Positions 1 to 10,041 of a stretch of 64,000 nucleotides of DNA are shown here, piece after piece. The notes below the pieces were generated by a model. The model did no database searches, had not been told where the DNA came from, and saw nothing but the letters and a program-made list of their open reading frames with translations. The position numbers were made by a program, and so were the translations under genes. Location: positions 3,099,580-3,163,579 of the forward strand of contig NZ_AP023054.1 of the NCBI RefSeq assembly GCF_019703835.1. Direction: 5' to 3'. Numbering within the stretch: position 1 is the first letter of the stretch; each line of letters opens with the position of its first letter. The DNA is from Thaumasiovibrio subtropicus. GTDB taxonomy: Bacteria; Pseudomonadota; Gammaproteobacteria; Enterobacterales; Vibrionaceae.

Positions 1-587
1 CAGGCATCTTTGGTACGTAAATCATACCCAGCAGCAAAGGTGTGCGCGGTATCAAGACAAACTCCGACCCGTGATTTATCCTCAACCTCTGCGATAATCG
101 CGGCTAGATGCTCAAATCGCCATCCCAAGTTACTACCTTGCCCCGCAGTATTTTCAATCACGGCGACAACATTGGGCACCAACTGGTGCGCTAGATTGAT
201 GGATTCTGCAATGCGAGAAAGACAATCTTTTTCATCGATCTTTTTCAAGTGGCTACCTGGATGAAAGTTCAGTAGGTGCAACCCCAATTGTTGGCATCGT
301 TCCATTTCATCAACGAAAGCATGACGTGATTTCTCTAGGGCCGCCGCCTCAGGGTGACCCAAATTAATCAAATAGGAGTCATGCGGCAAGATTGCTTCTG
401 GTTCAAACCCATGCACCTCACAATAGTGTTTAAACGCCGTGATCGCTTCCTCTTCTAGTGGTTTTGCCACCCACTGACGCTGATTTTTTGTAAAAAGTGC
501 AAATGCATTTGCACCTAATTTTTGTGCATTTAATGGGGCATTAAACACGCCTCCTGCGGCGGAGACATGGGCACCGATCAGTTTCAT
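1..587 (-). CDS. nfo: Endonuclease IV (AP endonuclease), 3' part missing
   Basis: Reading the minus strand from the ATG at 587 gives 195 residues running off the left edge; the family is about 280 residues, so roughly 70% is present. The protein opens [13 protein letters not shown] and contains [28 protein letters not shown] and [13 protein letters not shown], all diagnostic of endonuclease IV; the His of FHPGSH and Glu of IENT are zinc ligands in this TIM-barrel family. It cleaves the backbone 5' of abasic sites in base-excision repair. It is divergent from grcA. Identity is near certain; only the C-terminal part cannot be judged. Confidence 0.95.
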   Translation of the reverse strand, partial: MKLIGAHVSAAGGVFNAPLNAQKLGANAFALFTKNQRQWVAKPLEEEAITAFKHYCEVHGFEPEAILPHDSYLINLGHPEAAALEKSRHAFVDEMERCQQLGLHLLNFHPGSHLKKIDEKDCLSRIAESINLAHQLVPNVVAVIENTAGQGSNLGWRFEHLAAIIAEVEDKSRVGVCLDTAHTFAAGYDLRTKDA

Positions 588-688
588 TACTGCTCCAAAC
601 TGTGTAATTCTGTGAGATCAAGGCATACAAACTGCACCACTAGGAGCCTTGAAAAACCTAGCGGCACGAAAAACGCGGCTTACTATTT

Positions 689-703
689 TGTAGTAAAATT
701 ACA
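689..703. promoter_or_regulatory. HexR-like operator ahead of grcA
   Basis: The 15-mer TGTAGTAAAATTACA fits the pseudopalindrome TGTARTWWWAYTACA that I recall for HexR, the KDPG-responsive RpiR-family regulator of central carbon metabolism in gammaproteobacteria; the symmetry extends by one pair on each side (688-704). It lies about 250 bp before grcA and 100 bp before nfo. The palindrome is seen directly; HexR binding is inference. Confidence 0.5.
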
Positions 704-840
704 ACAAAACAACAGTGGCACTGGTTATTTATCCATCAGTTAAAAAGTACAACAACTTTATAACACCCTTGTATAAAGCGACTTTTATTGACTTAGAACA
801 AAAAAACAGCCTTACGATATTGAAGGTTTTTTGTTGTAAC

Positions 841-889
841 TTGATCCAAATCAATACCAATTTGAAATCACTTGAGTATATAATAAGCC
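841..889 (+). promoter_or_regulatory. grcA promoter with FNR box
   Basis: TTGATCCAAATCAA (841-854) is a perfect TTGAT-N4-ATCAA FNR box. A TATAAT hexamer lies at 879-884. With a start point near 889 the box centre is at -41.5, the class II activating position. E. coli grcA (yfiD) is FNR-activated, so the arrangement is as expected for anaerobic induction. Confidence 0.8.
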
Positions 890-942
890 CAGCTCAACAA
901 GTTTTATAAAATTTCAAATTTTCTTCAAGAGGGGTGACAACC

Positions 943-1323
943 ATGATCACAGGTATTCAAATTACTAAAGCAGCAAACGACGAACTACTGAACTCTATCT
1001 GGCTACTTGATAGCGACAACAACGAAGCGCGTTGTGTTGCAGCAACAGCGGGTTTTGAAGCAGACCAAGTTGTTCCAGCGACAGACCTAGGTGAGATCGA
1101 GTACCGCGAACTGGCTGTTGAAGCGCCGAAAGTTAAAATCGAAGGCGGTCAGCACCTAAACGTTAACGTACTTAAGCGTGAAACTCTAGAAGACGCGGTG
1201 AACCACCCAGAGAAGTACCCTCAGCTGACTATCCGTGTATCTGGTTATGCCGTGCGTTTTAACTCTCTAACGACTGAACAACAAAAAGACGTTATCGCAC
1301 GTACCTTCACTCAAAGCCTATAA
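943..1323 (+). CDS. grcA: Autonomous glycyl radical cofactor GrcA
   Basis: 126 residues, against 127 in E. coli. GrcA is a spare glycyl-radical domain that replaces the oxygen-damaged C-terminal part of pyruvate formate-lyase. The C-terminal half carries [19 protein letters not shown] and the glycyl motif RVSGYAVRF with the radical Gly at residue 101. I chose the ATG at 943, which gives the family N-terminus [13 protein letters not shown] and has AAGAGGGG 8 nt upstream; the in-frame GTG at 934 overlaps that ribosome site. An FNR promoter lies upstream and a strong terminator follows, so the gene is monocistronic. Confidence 0.97.
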   Translation: MITGIQITKAANDELLNSIWLLDSDNNEARCVAATAGFEADQVVPATDLGEIEYRELAVEAPKVKIEGGQHLNVNVLKRETLEDAVNHPEKYPQLTIRVSGYAVRFNSLTTEQQKDVIARTFTQSL

Positions 1324-1341
1324 TTTTGGCAACGAGTTGAT

Positions 1342-1369
1342 AAAGGGTGGCTTTGGCCACCCTTTTTTG
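1342..1369 (+). terminator. Rho-independent terminator of grcA
   Basis: AAAGGGTGGC (1342-1351), loop TTTG, GCCACCCTTT (1356-1365), then a T run. Ten perfect pairs, 19 nt after the grcA stop. Confidence 0.9.
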
Positions 1370-1491
1370 TTTATCGCCTCTGCACTCCTTTCCTAAATGC
1401 GGAAATCTCTATTCTCCTATTGTTCTGTTTTTCCCTATCGAACTCCATGATGGAATATCGACCAAACAATGATTTGGCACTGGAGACGACA

Positions 1492-1872
1492 ATGAGATTA
1501 GAGCACACCGCCCTTTGGGCAACAGACATAGAAAGAAGCCGAGCATTCTACCAACGTTTTTTCCGCGCCGAGAGCTCAGCGCGTTATCACAATCCCACGA
1601 AAGCCTTCAGTTCATATTTCCTCTCTTTCGCACAGGGTGGAAGACTAGAGTTAATGCACACACCAACCTCTCACCCGCAATCGCCACAGCCAACAATAGG
1701 CTGGGCACACATGGCTTTGAGTGTCGGCTCGGAGCAAGCGGTAGATGAATTAACTGAGTGGATAAAGAGCGAAGGCTATTGCTGTGTTGATGGACCACGA
1801 CGAACTGGCGACGGCTACTATGAGAGTGTAGTGCTTGATCCGGATGGAAATCGCATCGAAATCACCGCATAA
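1492..1872 (+). CDS. VOC (glyoxalase/bleomycin-resistance fold) family protein
   Basis: 126 residues from ATG 1492, preceded by GGAG with a 6-nt gap; longer in-frame starts lack a ribosome site. It opens MRLEHTALWATDIERSRAFYQ and ends LDPDGNRIEI, the usual frame of single-domain vicinal-oxygen-chelate proteins: a His in the first strand and a Glu in the closing GNRIEI motif are the typical metal ligands. The substrate cannot be told; such proteins include glyoxalase I, dioxygenases and drug-binding proteins. It converges on thrC and shares a bidirectional terminator with it. Confidence 0.8.
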   Translation: MRLEHTALWATDIERSRAFYQRFFRAESSARYHNPTKAFSSYFLSFAQGGRLELMHTPTSHPQSPQPTIGWAHMALSVGSEQAVDELTEWIKSEGYCCVDGPRRTGDGYYESVVLDPDGNRIEITA

Positions 1873-1898
1873 AAAAACCGCCTTTCGGCGGTTTTTTT
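1871..1898. terminator. Bidirectional terminator between the VOC gene and thrC
   Basis: A run, CCGCC, loop TTTC, GGCGG, T run. It has A and T tracts on both sides and so can serve the VOC gene (+) and the thr operon (-). Confidence 0.9.
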
Positions 1899-1914
1899 AA
1901 CGACAAGGACGTAT

Positions 1915-3195
1915 TTACTGTGCATCACGCAGCACTTGCTTCAACTGCTCGAAATCGGCATCTCGTTCAAGAGAGAGAAGTGGCAACGCAGCATGTTTCG
2001 CCAATGGCGCAGGTAAGTCAATGTCACGCTGAAGTATGTCATCCACCGCTTCTTTGAACTTAGCTGGGTGTGCCGTACAAAGGAATAGACCTGTCTCGCC
2101 TTCCGTTAGTTGCTCTTTCAAGATACGGTAAGCAATCGCACCATGGGGCTCACAAAGGTAGCCCTGCGCATCCAAGGCGCGAACACTCTCTTTGGACTCT
2201 TCATCTGTTACCGCGCCTTTACCCAGCTCGTTCAAGCCCCAGCCTTTACGCTCGCACAGCGCTTCGATACGTGGCCAGTTGTTTGGCTGACTGACGTCCA
2301 TCGCGTTCGATAGCGTAGGAATCGTTGGTTTTGGATCCCATTCACCTGTTTCAAGGTAGCGTGGTACCGTATCGTTTACGTTGGTTGCAGCGATAAAACG
2401 TTTCACAGGCAAGCCCATTGCTTTGCCTAATAGCCCCGCCGTGAGGTTACCAAAGTTACCACTCGGCACAGAGATCACCAGTTCTTTGCGTTGCTCTACT
2501 GGCAACTGTGCCACTGCTTCAAAGTAGTAGCAGATCTGTGCCATCAAACGGCTGATGTTGATTGAGTTCGCTGAGTTAAGTCCCACTTCTTTTCGTAACG
2601 CTTCATCATCAAACGCATTTTTGACAAGGGCTTGGCAATCATCAAAATCACCATTGACGGCCACCGTGGTAATGTTGTTACCCAAGGTACAGAACAACGC
2701 TTCTTGCAGCGGAGAGATTTTTCCTTTCGGATAGAGAATAACCACATTGATATTCTCCATTCCGTAGAATGCATGCGCTACCGCCGCGCCCGTGTCACCA
2801 GACGTCGCCGTTAGAATAGTGATCTTCCCACCATCAGAGACGGCGGCTAGCGACTGCGCCATAAACCGACCACCAAAGTCTTTAAACGCAAGCGTTGGGC
2901 CATGGAAAAGCTCTAATGCGTGAACACCCGCTTCCACTTGCTTGATAGGGGCAGGAAATTGGAACGCGGCATCGACTAAAGCTTTGACTTCTGCTTCTGT
3001 AAACTCATCACCCAACATCGCCGAGAGAATCTTCGCGCTACGGGTATGGAAGTCGAGGGCTAACAGCGCTTCTACATCATCAAATTGCGGCAAAGACTCA
3101 GGAAAAAAGAGTCCTTGATTACGCCCAAGCCCTTGGCGGACCGCTTGAGCAAACGACACCTGCTCGCTGTTATCTTTTAAGTTGTGCAGCTTCAT
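1915..3195 (-). CDS. thrC: Threonine synthase
   Basis: 426 residues, normal length. It converts O-phosphohomoserine to threonine with PLP, the last step of the pathway. [15 protein letters not shown] carries the PLP-binding Lys at residue 105; the N-terminus [24 protein letters not shown] is typical of the enterobacterial-type enzyme. It overlaps the thrB stop by 4 bp (ATGA-type coupling) and is the last gene of thrLABC, under the leader attenuator far upstream. Confidence 0.97.
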   Translation of the reverse strand: MKLHNLKDNSEQVSFAQAVRQGLGRNQGLFFPESLPQFDDVEALLALDFHTRSAKILSAMLGDEFTEAEVKALVDAAFQFPAPIKQVEAGVHALELFHGPTLAFKDFGGRFMAQSLAAVSDGGKITILTATSGDTGAAVAHAFYGMENINVVILYPKGKISPLQEALFCTLGNNITTVAVNGDFDDCQALVKNAFDDEALRKEVGLNSANSINISRLMAQICYYFEAVAQLPVEQRKELVISVPSGNFGNLTAGLLGKAMGLPVKRFIAATNVNDTVPRYLETGEWDPKPTIPTLSNAMDVSQPNNWPRIEALCERKGWGLNELGKGAVTDEESKESVRALDAQGYLCEPHGAIAYRILKEQLTEGETGLFLCTAHPAKFKEAVDDILQRDIDLPAPLAKHAALPLLSLERDADFEQLKQVLRDAQ

Positions 3196-4148
3196 AATTG
3201 ACTTCCTGTTACCTGTGAGCCCTGTGCGTCGAGTTTACACACATGGACAAATCCTTCTTCATTTTGAACATAATTTTCATTGAGCCAACGTGCGACACGC
3301 TGAGCGGTCTCTTCGCTGGCACAAATACTAAATAGCGTCGGTCCAGAGCCTGAAATACCGGTCGCTAACGCTCCCGCTTCTGACGCCCACTGACGTGCTT
3401 TTGAGAAGCCCGGTAAGAGCTTTTCACGATACGGTTCAGCGATGACATCATTGATCATCTTAGCGGCGAGTTCTGGCTGCTGGGTGTGGCACGCGTGGAT
3501 GAAACCACCCAAGTGACGCCCATGCGCTATGATGTCTTGACGGCGATACTGCGATGGCAGAATCTCGCGCGCTTCCGCAGTAGAGACCGTGATCCCCGGG
3601 TAAGCCATCACCCAATACCACTCATCAAAACTTGGCACCGCTTGGCTAATGATTCCAAGTTCTTCCACCATCAATTGCAAACCACCCAGATAGCATGGTG
3701 CAACGTTATCATAATGCACACCGCCTGAAATCTGCCCTTCCATCTCGCCCATCAGCGCGAGCAACTCCATCTCTGACAATGGGTTACCGTGGAACTGATT
3801 TAGCGCATCGAGCGCCGCAACAATGGAACAAGCGCTAGACCCCAATCCAGAGCCTATTGGCATGTTTTTCTCAAGCGTCATTGCAACAGGCTGCGCTTCA
3901 AGCCCTTTTTGCTTGAGCTCTCGACAAAACACCTGCCAGCAATCATACACGATATTTTCTTTCTCATTGGTTGGCAGTTTTGCGACAAATCGGCCCACGC
4001 ACTGGAGACTAAAAGGTTTCTCGCCGGCTTCAATCGCAACGCGATCCCCAAGGCGGGTGCCGTCAATGGGCGACACTGCCGCCCCTAGAACATCAAACCC
4101 AACACTGACATTACCAATTGATGCCGGAGCATATACCACAACAGCCAT
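3192..4148 (-). CDS. thrB: Homoserine kinase
   Basis: 318 residues, a GHMP kinase that phosphorylates homoserine for ThrC. The ATP-binding motif [12 protein letters not shown] is clear, as are the N-terminal [18 protein letters not shown] and the C-terminal [13 protein letters not shown]. It starts 2 nt after the thrA stop and overlaps thrC by 4 bp, so the three genes are translationally coupled. Confidence 0.97.
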   Translation of the reverse strand: MAVVVYAPASIGNVSVGFDVLGAAVSPIDGTRLGDRVAIEAGEKPFSLQCVGRFVAKLPTNEKENIVYDCWQVFCRELKQKGLEAQPVAMTLEKNMPIGSGLGSSACSIVAALDALNQFHGNPLSEMELLALMGEMEGQISGGVHYDNVAPCYLGGLQLMVEELGIISQAVPSFDEWYWVMAYPGITVSTAEAREILPSQYRRQDIIAHGRHLGGFIHACHTQQPELAAKMINDVIAEPYREKLLPGFSKARQWASEAGALATGISGSGPTLFSICASEETAQRVARWLNENYVQNEEGFVHVCKLDAQGSQVTGSQL

Positions 4149-4150
4149 AG

Positions 4151-6610
4151 TTATACTCCCAACTTCCAGCCCAATGTACGCATCAAATCAGCAAACACCC
4201 CAGCGGCTGTCACTTCATTACCTGCACCGTAACCGCGCAGAACGAGCGGAATAGGTTGATAGTAACGGCTATAAAATGCCAAGGCATTCTCGCCATCTTT
4301 AATTTTGAACATAGGATCATCACCGTCTACAGCGGCAATTTTGACTTGGCATTGACCATTATCTATCTCACCGACGTAACGCAACACCTTGCCTTCTTCA
4401 GCCGCCTTAGCAGTCAGTTCACCGAAATACGCATCCGCTTCTGACAAACGCGCCATAAAACTTTCTACATCGCCACTCGCATCAAAGCCAGGCGGTAACG
4501 CTTGATCAACAACAACGTCATCCAATTCAAGCTGCATCCCAGCTTCACGGGCAAGAATAAGCAACTTACGGGCAACATCCATACCAGAAAGGTCATCACG
4601 CGGATCCGGTTCAGTAAAGCCGTTGCTACGCGCGACTTTTGTCGCCTCACTAAAGCTCATACCTTCATCCAGCTTGCCAAAGATGAATGACAGCGAACCA
4701 GATAAGATGCCGTTAAAACGCTCCAGCTCATCACCCGCTGCCAATAGATTCTGTAGGTTTTCAATAACTGGCAGGCCCGCACCTACCGTCGTGTCGTACA
4801 TGAATTTACGACGAGTACCGCGCGCTGCTTGGCGCAACTGGTGGTAGTAGTCCATGCTAGCGGTATTGGCTTTCTTGTTCGGGGTAATGACATGGAAGCC
4901 CGCAGACAAGAAGTCGACATACTGATCGGCAATCGCTTGGTCTGACGTACAATCAACGATAACAGGGTTGATGATGTGATGGCGTTTCACCAATTGAATG
5001 ATACTCGCCAAGCTGAACCCTTGTGCTGGGTCCGACACCAAATCACGCCAGTTATCCAGCGCAATACCATTATGATCCAACACCATGCCACGGCTATTTA
5101 CCAAGCCACAAACACGGACTTCAATATCCTGCGCGGCAAGTTTTGCTTGTTGGCGATTGATTTGATCCACTAGCTCACCGCCAACACCACCGACACCAAT
5201 CACAAAGACATCAAGGTAGTGTTTGGAATTAAACAGGTTCTCGTGACATGCCTTGATCGCTTCAGAGATAGAATCTGCAGGGATTACCGCAGAGATAGCG
5301 CGTTCAGAGGACCCCTGAGCAATAGCCACAATGTTAACGTTGACTTCGGCAAGAGAAGTGAAGAAGAGCGAGGCAATGCCTTTCGAGGTACGCATACCGT
5401 CACCCACCAAGGTGACAATCGCAACATCATCAATGTATTCAACGGGTTCAAGTAGGCCATCTTTTAGCTCAAGTTCAAAGGCATCTTGCAGTGCTTGCTC
5501 TGCCGCTTGCTTATCTTGCGCCTCGATACAAAAACTGATGCTGTACTCCGACGAAGACTGGGTGATGAGTACGATTGACACACCCGCAGAAGACATGGCA
5601 CCGAACACGCGGCTCGCCATGCCAACCATGCCTTTCATACCCGGGCCAGACACATTGACCATTGTCAGTTTATCAAGTGTAGTGATCCCTTTAATATCGA
5701 GGTTATCTTCACCCGTATCTTGACCAATTAGAGTGCCTGCACCTTGCGGGTTAAAACTGTTCTTAATCAGACAAGGAATATGGAACTGAGCAATGGGTGC
5801 AATGGTTTTTGGATGAAGTACAGACGCGCCAAAGTAGGATAGCTCCATTGCCTCTTGGTAACTGAGCGATTTAAGCAAACGTGCATCAGGAACAACGCGA
5901 GGATCACAGCTGTATACACCGTCCACATCCGTCCAAATCTCACAACACTCAGCACGTAAACAGGCTGCCAACACTGCCGCAGAATAGTCAGAGCCATTAC
6001 GACCTAGTGTCACCAACTCACCCTTCTCATTCCCAGCAGTGAAGCCCGGCATGATATTCACATGGCCTTCCGGCAATGGATTGCGCTTAAAGTTAGCCGT
6101 GGAGACATCAATATCCACCATGGCTTCAAGGTGATCGCCTTTCGCAAACAGGTATGAAACAGGATCGATGAGACTCGCCGCTTGACCACGTGCTTCTAGC
6201 ACAGACTTCATCAATGCAATCGAGACACGCTCGCCTTTACTGATGATGCGCGCGTACACGTTATCAGGACAAAGACCAAGTAGCGCAATACCGTGCACAT
6301 ACTGCTTCAACTGGCTCAGCGTGCTATGCAGTTTTTGCTCTACGGCTTGACGACTAAAATCCGCCACTTCCGCTTCGATACCGTCAAACAGCGATTTAAA
6401 AACAGACTCCAAGTCTTCAATCTGGCGGTCTGCTTCACCATGTGCAATGGTGTTATCAATGACAGCAACCAGCTTGTTTGTCACCTTGCCTGGTGCAGAA
6501 AGTACGACCGCAACTTCTTCTTGCTGCGCATTATTTGCAATGATGTCTGCCGCACGTAAAAATCGACTGGCATCTGCCAGAGACGATCCTCCAAACTTTA
6601 ATACTCGCAT
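4151..6610 (-). CDS. thrA: Bifunctional aspartokinase I / homoserine dehydrogenase I
   Basis: 819 residues (E. coli 820). I take the ATG at 6610, giving [13 protein letters not shown] with GGGAG 8 nt upstream, rather than an in-frame start five codons earlier. Domains in order: aspartokinase (KFGGSSLAD at residues 5-13), paired ACT regulatory region (about 310-460), homoserine dehydrogenase with the dinucleotide motif VGVGGVGGE near 470 and catalytic part to the end. It catalyses the first and third steps from aspartate to threonine and is threonine-inhibited in this family. First structural gene after the thrL attenuator. Confidence 0.97.
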   Translation of the reverse strand: MRVLKFGGSSLADASRFLRAADIIANNAQQEEVAVVLSAPGKVTNKLVAVIDNTIAHGEADRQIEDLESVFKSLFDGIEAEVADFSRQAVEQKLHSTLSQLKQYVHGIALLGLCPDNVYARIISKGERVSIALMKSVLEARGQAASLIDPVSYLFAKGDHLEAMVDIDVSTANFKRNPLPEGHVNIMPGFTAGNEKGELVTLGRNGSDYSAAVLAACLRAECCEIWTDVDGVYSCDPRVVPDARLLKSLSYQEAMELSYFGASVLHPKTIAPIAQFHIPCLIKNSFNPQGAGTLIGQDTGEDNLDIKGITTLDKLTMVNVSGPGMKGMVGMASRVFGAMSSAGVSIVLITQSSSEYSISFCIEAQDKQAAEQALQDAFELELKDGLLEPVEYIDDVAIVTLVGDGMRTSKGIASLFFTSLAEVNVNIVAIAQGSSERAISAVIPADSISEAIKACHENLFNSKHYLDVFVIGVGGVGGELVDQINRQQAKLAAQDIEVRVCGLVNSRGMVLDHNGIALDNWRDLVSDPAQGFSLASIIQLVKRHHIINPVIVDCTSDQAIADQYVDFLSAGFHVITPNKKANTASMDYYHQLRQAARGTRRKFMYDTTVGAGLPVIENLQNLLAAGDELERFNGILSGSLSFIFGKLDEGMSFSEATKVARSNGFTEPDPRDDLSGMDVARKLLILAREAGMQLELDDVVVDQALPPGFDASGDVESFMARLSEADAYFGELTAKAAEEGKVLRYVGEIDNGQCQVKIAAVDGDDPMFKIKDGENALAFYSRYYQPIPLVLRGYGAGNEVTAAGVFADLMRTLGWKLGV

Positions 6611-6653
6611 CCCTATTACTCCCAACGTCCTGTCTGTCTATCTGAAAAATGGT

Positions 6654-6689
6654 GAAAAAAAAGCCCGCACCTTGTGAGGTTGCGGGCTT
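6654..6689 (-). terminator. thr operon attenuator
   Basis: Read on the minus strand: AAGCCCGCA, a short inner CC/GG, then TGCGGGCTT followed by eight or nine T. It sits between the leader peptide stop (6709) and thrA start (6610), as in the classical threonine attenuator. Confidence 0.93.
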
Positions 6690-6708
6690 CTTATGTTCTT
6701 TTCGCGTA

Positions 6709-6780
6709 TTAGCCCGCCCCAACACCAATAATGCCGGTAATTGTTGTAATGGTTGTTGTGCGGGTAACGATGTTGTGCAT
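6709..6780 (-). CDS. thrL: thr operon leader peptide
   Basis: A 23-codon frame on the minus strand from ATG 6778-6780 to TAA 6709-6711. Seven Thr codons (residues 6, 8-10, 12, 13, 15) and five Ile codons fill the peptide, which ends GVGAG. E. coli ThrL has the same style (Thr/Ile-rich, ending GNGAG). Stalling of the ribosome at Thr/Ile codons would let transcription pass the hairpin at 6654-6689. Position and composition make this secure although it is too short for routine gene calling. Confidence 0.95.
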   Translation of the reverse strand: MHNIVTRTTTITTITGIIGVGAG

Positions 6781-7166
6781 TTGTATTGAATAATCTCGCT
6801 TCATTATTGCTACTTAGAGTTACAGGTTTTTTAGCGTTTCGTCAACAAAAACCATAAAAAAGTCCCGTTTTTTCCTTACTACGCTTCAAAGAGAATTTCC
6901 AATTAGCTAATTATTTCAGCAACCTATTTTCTTAGGCTCTGCTACGCTTTTTGCATAGGGTAGATACTCAACCATCCTCATCTCGCTGTATCGATGCGTA
7001 ATTTGAAGGCGCACTTTGATGGCTTGTCATTGTCGGAGTAATAATGACGCCTACGCGCGAGCATCTTGTTGGCTCGTCATGCTTGGTCACCTTCCTCGCT
7101 CGTTGACTCGAGGCCACTGGGTAGACACAGATTCTCTTTTGATAGAATAGTTATTCAGGGATAGAT
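6781..7166. other. thrL–aceK intergenic region
   Basis: Divergent region of 386 bp with the thr promoter at its left end. Two short inverted repeats lie nearer aceK: GTCATT/AATGAC around 7026-7048 and CGAGC/GCTCG around 7059-7076. No coding sequence or clear aceK promoter was found. Confidence 0.5.
6817..6845 (-). promoter_or_regulatory. Candidate thr operon promoter
   Basis: On the minus strand TTGACG (6840-6845) is followed after 17 nt by TAACTC (6817-6822), about 35 nt before the thrL ATG. The -35 is good, the -10 weak, so placement is tentative. Confidence 0.45.
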
Positions 7167-8882
7167 ATGACAGCTGCGATGGAGCAATTGGTTGCTCACA
7201 CCATACTACAGGGCTCTGATGCCATGTTTGGGCGTTTTCTCGATGTGACGGCAGGCGCACAGCAACGTTTCGAACAAGCCGACTGGCAAGCCGTGCATCA
7301 AGCGATGAAAAACCGCATCTCCTTTTACCAAAAACACGTCTCATTGGTGACCAATCAAATTCAGATCATGTTGGGTCGTAAGTACGCAAACCGTCAGTTC
7401 TTAATGGCAGTAAAAGCGGAATATGAAGACTTATTGCTCGACTACCCCCGCTACGACATTGCTGAAAGCTTCTTTAACTCGGTGTACTGCCGTATTTTTG
7501 AACACCGCAACATCGAGCACGAAAAACTGTTTGTACGCAGTTCTCAGCAAGGACGTATCCCCACTTACCCTGCAGGCATTAGTAAGCACTATGTCATTAA
7601 TGGCGATTTGGCCCCCGCGTTGGAGCGCATCATTGATGATACGCCCTTTCATATTCCATGGGAGAACCGAGAACGTGACATCGCCTCTTTGGCGTTCAGC
7701 GTGCTAGAGCAAGTACCCAATTGCCAAGAAGTTGAGTCGCATATCGAAATGGTCAAAGAACCCTTTTTCCGGAATAAAGCGGCGTACCTCGTAGGCAAGA
7801 TCCACCAAGAGGGGCATGAGATAACCCCCATTGTCATCCCATTACTCAATCGTGAGGGCAAAGCTCTGTATGTGGATGCCTGCATCTGCGACAGCAGAGA
7901 GATGAGTATTATCTTTGGCTTTGCCCGCTCTTATTTCATGGTGTATTGCTCAGCACCTTCTATCCTCGTCGCCTTCTTGCGCGATCTGATGCCTAAAAAA
8001 ACCCTTGCAGAGCTCTATACCGCCATTGGTTGTCAAAAGCATGGCAAAACCGAACTTTATCGGGAGTACTTAAATCACATTGAAAGCTCAGATGACTTGT
8101 TTGTGCTCGCCCCCGGTATCAAAGGGATGGTGATGTCCGTCTTCACCCTCCCTTCTTACGACTTCGTTTTCAAAATCATCAAAGACAAGTTCGCCCCTCA
8201 GAAAGAGATTACGCATGCGACGGTGAAAGAGAAATACAAGCTGGTCAAAGAACATGACCGTGTAGGTCGAATGGCAGATACCTTAGAGTATCGAAACTTC
8301 GTCTTTGACCGACACAGATTTAGCCAAGAACTTATCGACGAGCTGCTTGCTGTCGCGCCTTCTAATATTGAGCTCAAAGATGACAAAGTGTTGATTAAAC
8401 ACCTCTACATGGAACGTCGCATGACTCCGCTGAATCTCTATTTAGAATCTGCCAATGAGGCTGAGCGCCAACACGCGGTAAGAGACTACGGCAACGCCCT
8501 CAAACAACTCGCGGCTGCCAACATTTTTCCGGGCGACATGCTATTAAAAAACTTTGGTGTTACACGCCACAAGCGCGTGGTTTTTTACGATTATGATGAA
8601 ATCAGTTATATGAATGAGGTTAACTTCAGAGACATCCCTGAACCCAAAACACCCGAGCAAGAGATGGCCTCCGAACCGTGGTATAGCGTCGGCCCAAATG
8701 ACGTGTTTCCTGAGGAGTTTCGCACCTTCTTATTTGTTGATCGCCATACACGTGACCTCTTCGCTATCGATCACGAGGATCTCTTTACCTCAGCACTTTG
8801 GAAGCAACTTCAGGCGCAAGTGCAACAAGGCCAAGTCACTGACGTCTACCCTTATAACGAAGCATTTAGGTTTAGTGGATGA
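7167..8882 (+). CDS. aceK: Isocitrate dehydrogenase kinase/phosphatase
   Basis: 571 residues (family 570-600). AceK phosphorylates and dephosphorylates isocitrate dehydrogenase, setting the split between the TCA cycle and the glyoxylate shunt. The N-terminal [20 protein letters not shown] and [19 protein letters not shown] are family signatures; the kinase region has [20 protein letters not shown] and, later, [12 protein letters not shown] and [14 protein letters not shown] 7167 has AGGGA 5 nt upstream. In E. coli it ends the aceBAK operon; here no aceB or aceA is next to it, so expression must be set separately from the shunt enzymes. Confidence 0.96.
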   Translation: MTAAMEQLVAHTILQGSDAMFGRFLDVTAGAQQRFEQADWQAVHQAMKNRISFYQKHVSLVTNQIQIMLGRKYANRQFLMAVKAEYEDLLLDYPRYDIAESFFNSVYCRIFEHRNIEHEKLFVRSSQQGRIPTYPAGISKHYVINGDLAPALERIIDDTPFHIPWENRERDIASLAFSVLEQVPNCQEVESHIEMVKEPFFRNKAAYLVGKIHQEGHEITPIVIPLLNREGKALYVDACICDSREMSIIFGFARSYFMVYCSAPSILVAFLRDLMPKKTLAELYTAIGCQKHGKTELYREYLNHIESSDDLFVLAPGIKGMVMSVFTLPSYDFVFKIIKDKFAPQKEITHATVKEKYKLVKEHDRVGRMADTLEYRNFVFDRHRFSQELIDELLAVAPSNIELKDDKVLIKHLYMERRMTPLNLYLESANEAERQHAVRDYGNALKQLAAANIFPGDMLLKNFGVTRHKRVVFYDYDEISYMNEVNFRDIPEPKTPEQEMASEPWYSVGPNDVFPEEFRTFLFVDRHTRDLFAIDHEDLFTSALWKQLQAQVQQGQVTDVYPYNEAFRFSG

Positions 8883-8992
8883 GATATTCCTTTAAATTCT
8901 AAAAATTAGGGGAACTTTTTTGAAGTTGAATATGTAATAAGTGGCACGCTTGCGCTACTATGAAAATTCGACACACTTTTCAAGGAGGATCT

Positions 8993-9472
8993 ATGAAGAT
9001 ACTAGCATCGCTAGCTGCTATCAGTCTGATCCTCTGTGCACCTGCGGTCTACGCAGAAGCAGACCCTGCAACCAACACCAGCAGTGGTTGGTATGTCTCA
9101 TCGCAAAGCGTAAAAAAGCACAACTTCGATGTATGGCAGTTAAACAGTGGTTACTCTTACTCTGTTGCACCGAACTTGCAGCTCTACCTCAGTACGTCCC
9201 TCTATTCAGGCAACGAAACCGTTGAACCAACCCGAGGCCTAACGAGCGGGATAAAGTATGGCATCACGCCACGCGTTTCTATTGAGTCCGCAGTAACAAC
9301 ATCCTTGAGTAGCACGCCCGAAGACATTCAAAACGATGAAAAAGTCGCCAGCCCGGTGAGCTTTGAAGTCTCAAGCCGTTTTCATATCACCGAGAACGTC
9401 AATGTTCACGCGACCTATGATTATGAGAGTGTTGAGCAACAATACATCTTAGGCATTGGCTACCGTTTCTAG
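8993..9472 (+). CDS. Secreted small beta-barrel-like protein, unknown
   Basis: 159 residues from ATG 8993, chosen over the in-frame ATG at 8960 because AAGGAGG lies 4 nt before it and the product then begins with a textbook signal peptide (MKILASLAAISLILCAPAVYA, cleavage after residue 21). The mature part alternates polar and hydrophobic residues in strand-like segments and ends in YRF; a C-terminal Phe is the usual Bam recognition signal of outer-membrane barrels. No family is recognised. An outer-membrane or periplasmic place is inference. It stands alone between aceK and rraA. Confidence 0.7.
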   Translation: MKILASLAAISLILCAPAVYAEADPATNTSSGWYVSSQSVKKHNFDVWQLNSGYSYSVAPNLQLYLSTSLYSGNETVEPTRGLTSGIKYGITPRVSIESAVTTSLSSTPEDIQNDEKVASPVSFEVSSRFHITENVNVHATYDYESVEQQYILGIGYRF

Positions 9473-9549
9473 CTTTCTCTCATCAGAAAAACACTTTCAA
9501 TACCGTCAAATGTCAGTCGGCTCAGGGACGTCGATACGCCCCCAAGTTA

Positions 9550-10041
9550 TTACAGTGCGCTAAGATCGAGCGCCGTTTGTGATATCACCACCCCATTCAA
9601 GTCAGCGTAAAGATAGTTACCGGGCGACACCGCTATTTCATGTACACGCAGGGCAATCTGTTCTTCTCCTTTGTCACGTTTTTCGGTCTTAATCGGACAA
9701 GTACCCAACGCCATGACACCTATCGCCATCTTCCCAATCGCCCCCGCATCGCGAATCACACCGTTAATCACGATACCTGCCCAGCCATTCTCGAGCGCTT
9801 TTTCCGCCAGCATATCGCCAAGCAACGCACGCTGTGTCGCCCCGCTGCCATCAACAAACAGCACCCGCCCATTACCGGGCTCATTGACCCACTTTTTCAC
9901 ATAACTGTTATCGTGATAACAGCGTAAAGTGACTATTTCACCAGAGAAAATTTTAGTGGCCCCATAGCTTTGCCATTGCATCGGCAACCACTGCACATCA
10001 TCTGGATAAACATCACACAGGTCTGGTAACAAATCGTCCAT
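9550..10041 (-). CDS. RraA-family protein (RNase E inhibitor / HMG aldolase-like)
   Basis: 163 residues. DLCDVYPDDVQ at the start, VLFVDGSGATQRALLGDMLAEKA and a terminal NGVVISQTALDL place it in the RraA family. Family members either inhibit RNase E (E. coli RraA) or are class II 4-hydroxy-4-methyl-2-oxoglutarate aldolases with a G-D-X20-R-D-X2-E/D metal motif. Here GD and RD are present with exactly 20 residues between, but the last acidic residue is Ala (RDAGA). E. coli RraA lacks the motif more fully, so the role is open. AAGGAAACCAA precedes the ATG. Its place next to arcA matches vibrios. Confidence 0.85.
   Translation of the reverse strand: MDDLLPDLCDVYPDDVQWLPMQWQSYGATKIFSGEIVTLRCYHDNSYVKKWVNEPGNGRVLFVDGSGATQRALLGDMLAEKALENGWAGIVINGVIRDAGAIGKMAIGVMALGTCPIKTEKRDKGEEQIALRVHEIAVSPGNYLYADLNGVVISQTALDLSAL

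Larger units (their letters stand above)
588..942. other. nfo–grcA intergenic region
   Basis: Divergent control region of 355 bp. It holds a HexR-like palindrome (689-703) and an FNR box with a well-placed -10 (841-889), both described separately. No convincing coding sequence was seen; a 64-codon open frame here has no ribosome site and no family resemblance. Confidence 0.7.

Noticed and set aside
715..909. 64-codon frame before grcA
   Set aside because: No ribosome site; contains the FNR box and -10 of grcA; no family resemblance.
6531..6728. 65-codon minus-strand frame over the thr attenuator
   Set aside because: Overlaps the leader-peptide stop and attenuator stem; the real short gene is thrL in another phase.
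8940..8957. Sigma-54 promoter-like TGGCACGCTTGC before the beta-barrel gene
   Set aside because: Spacing between the GG and GC elements is wrong for the -24/-12 pair.
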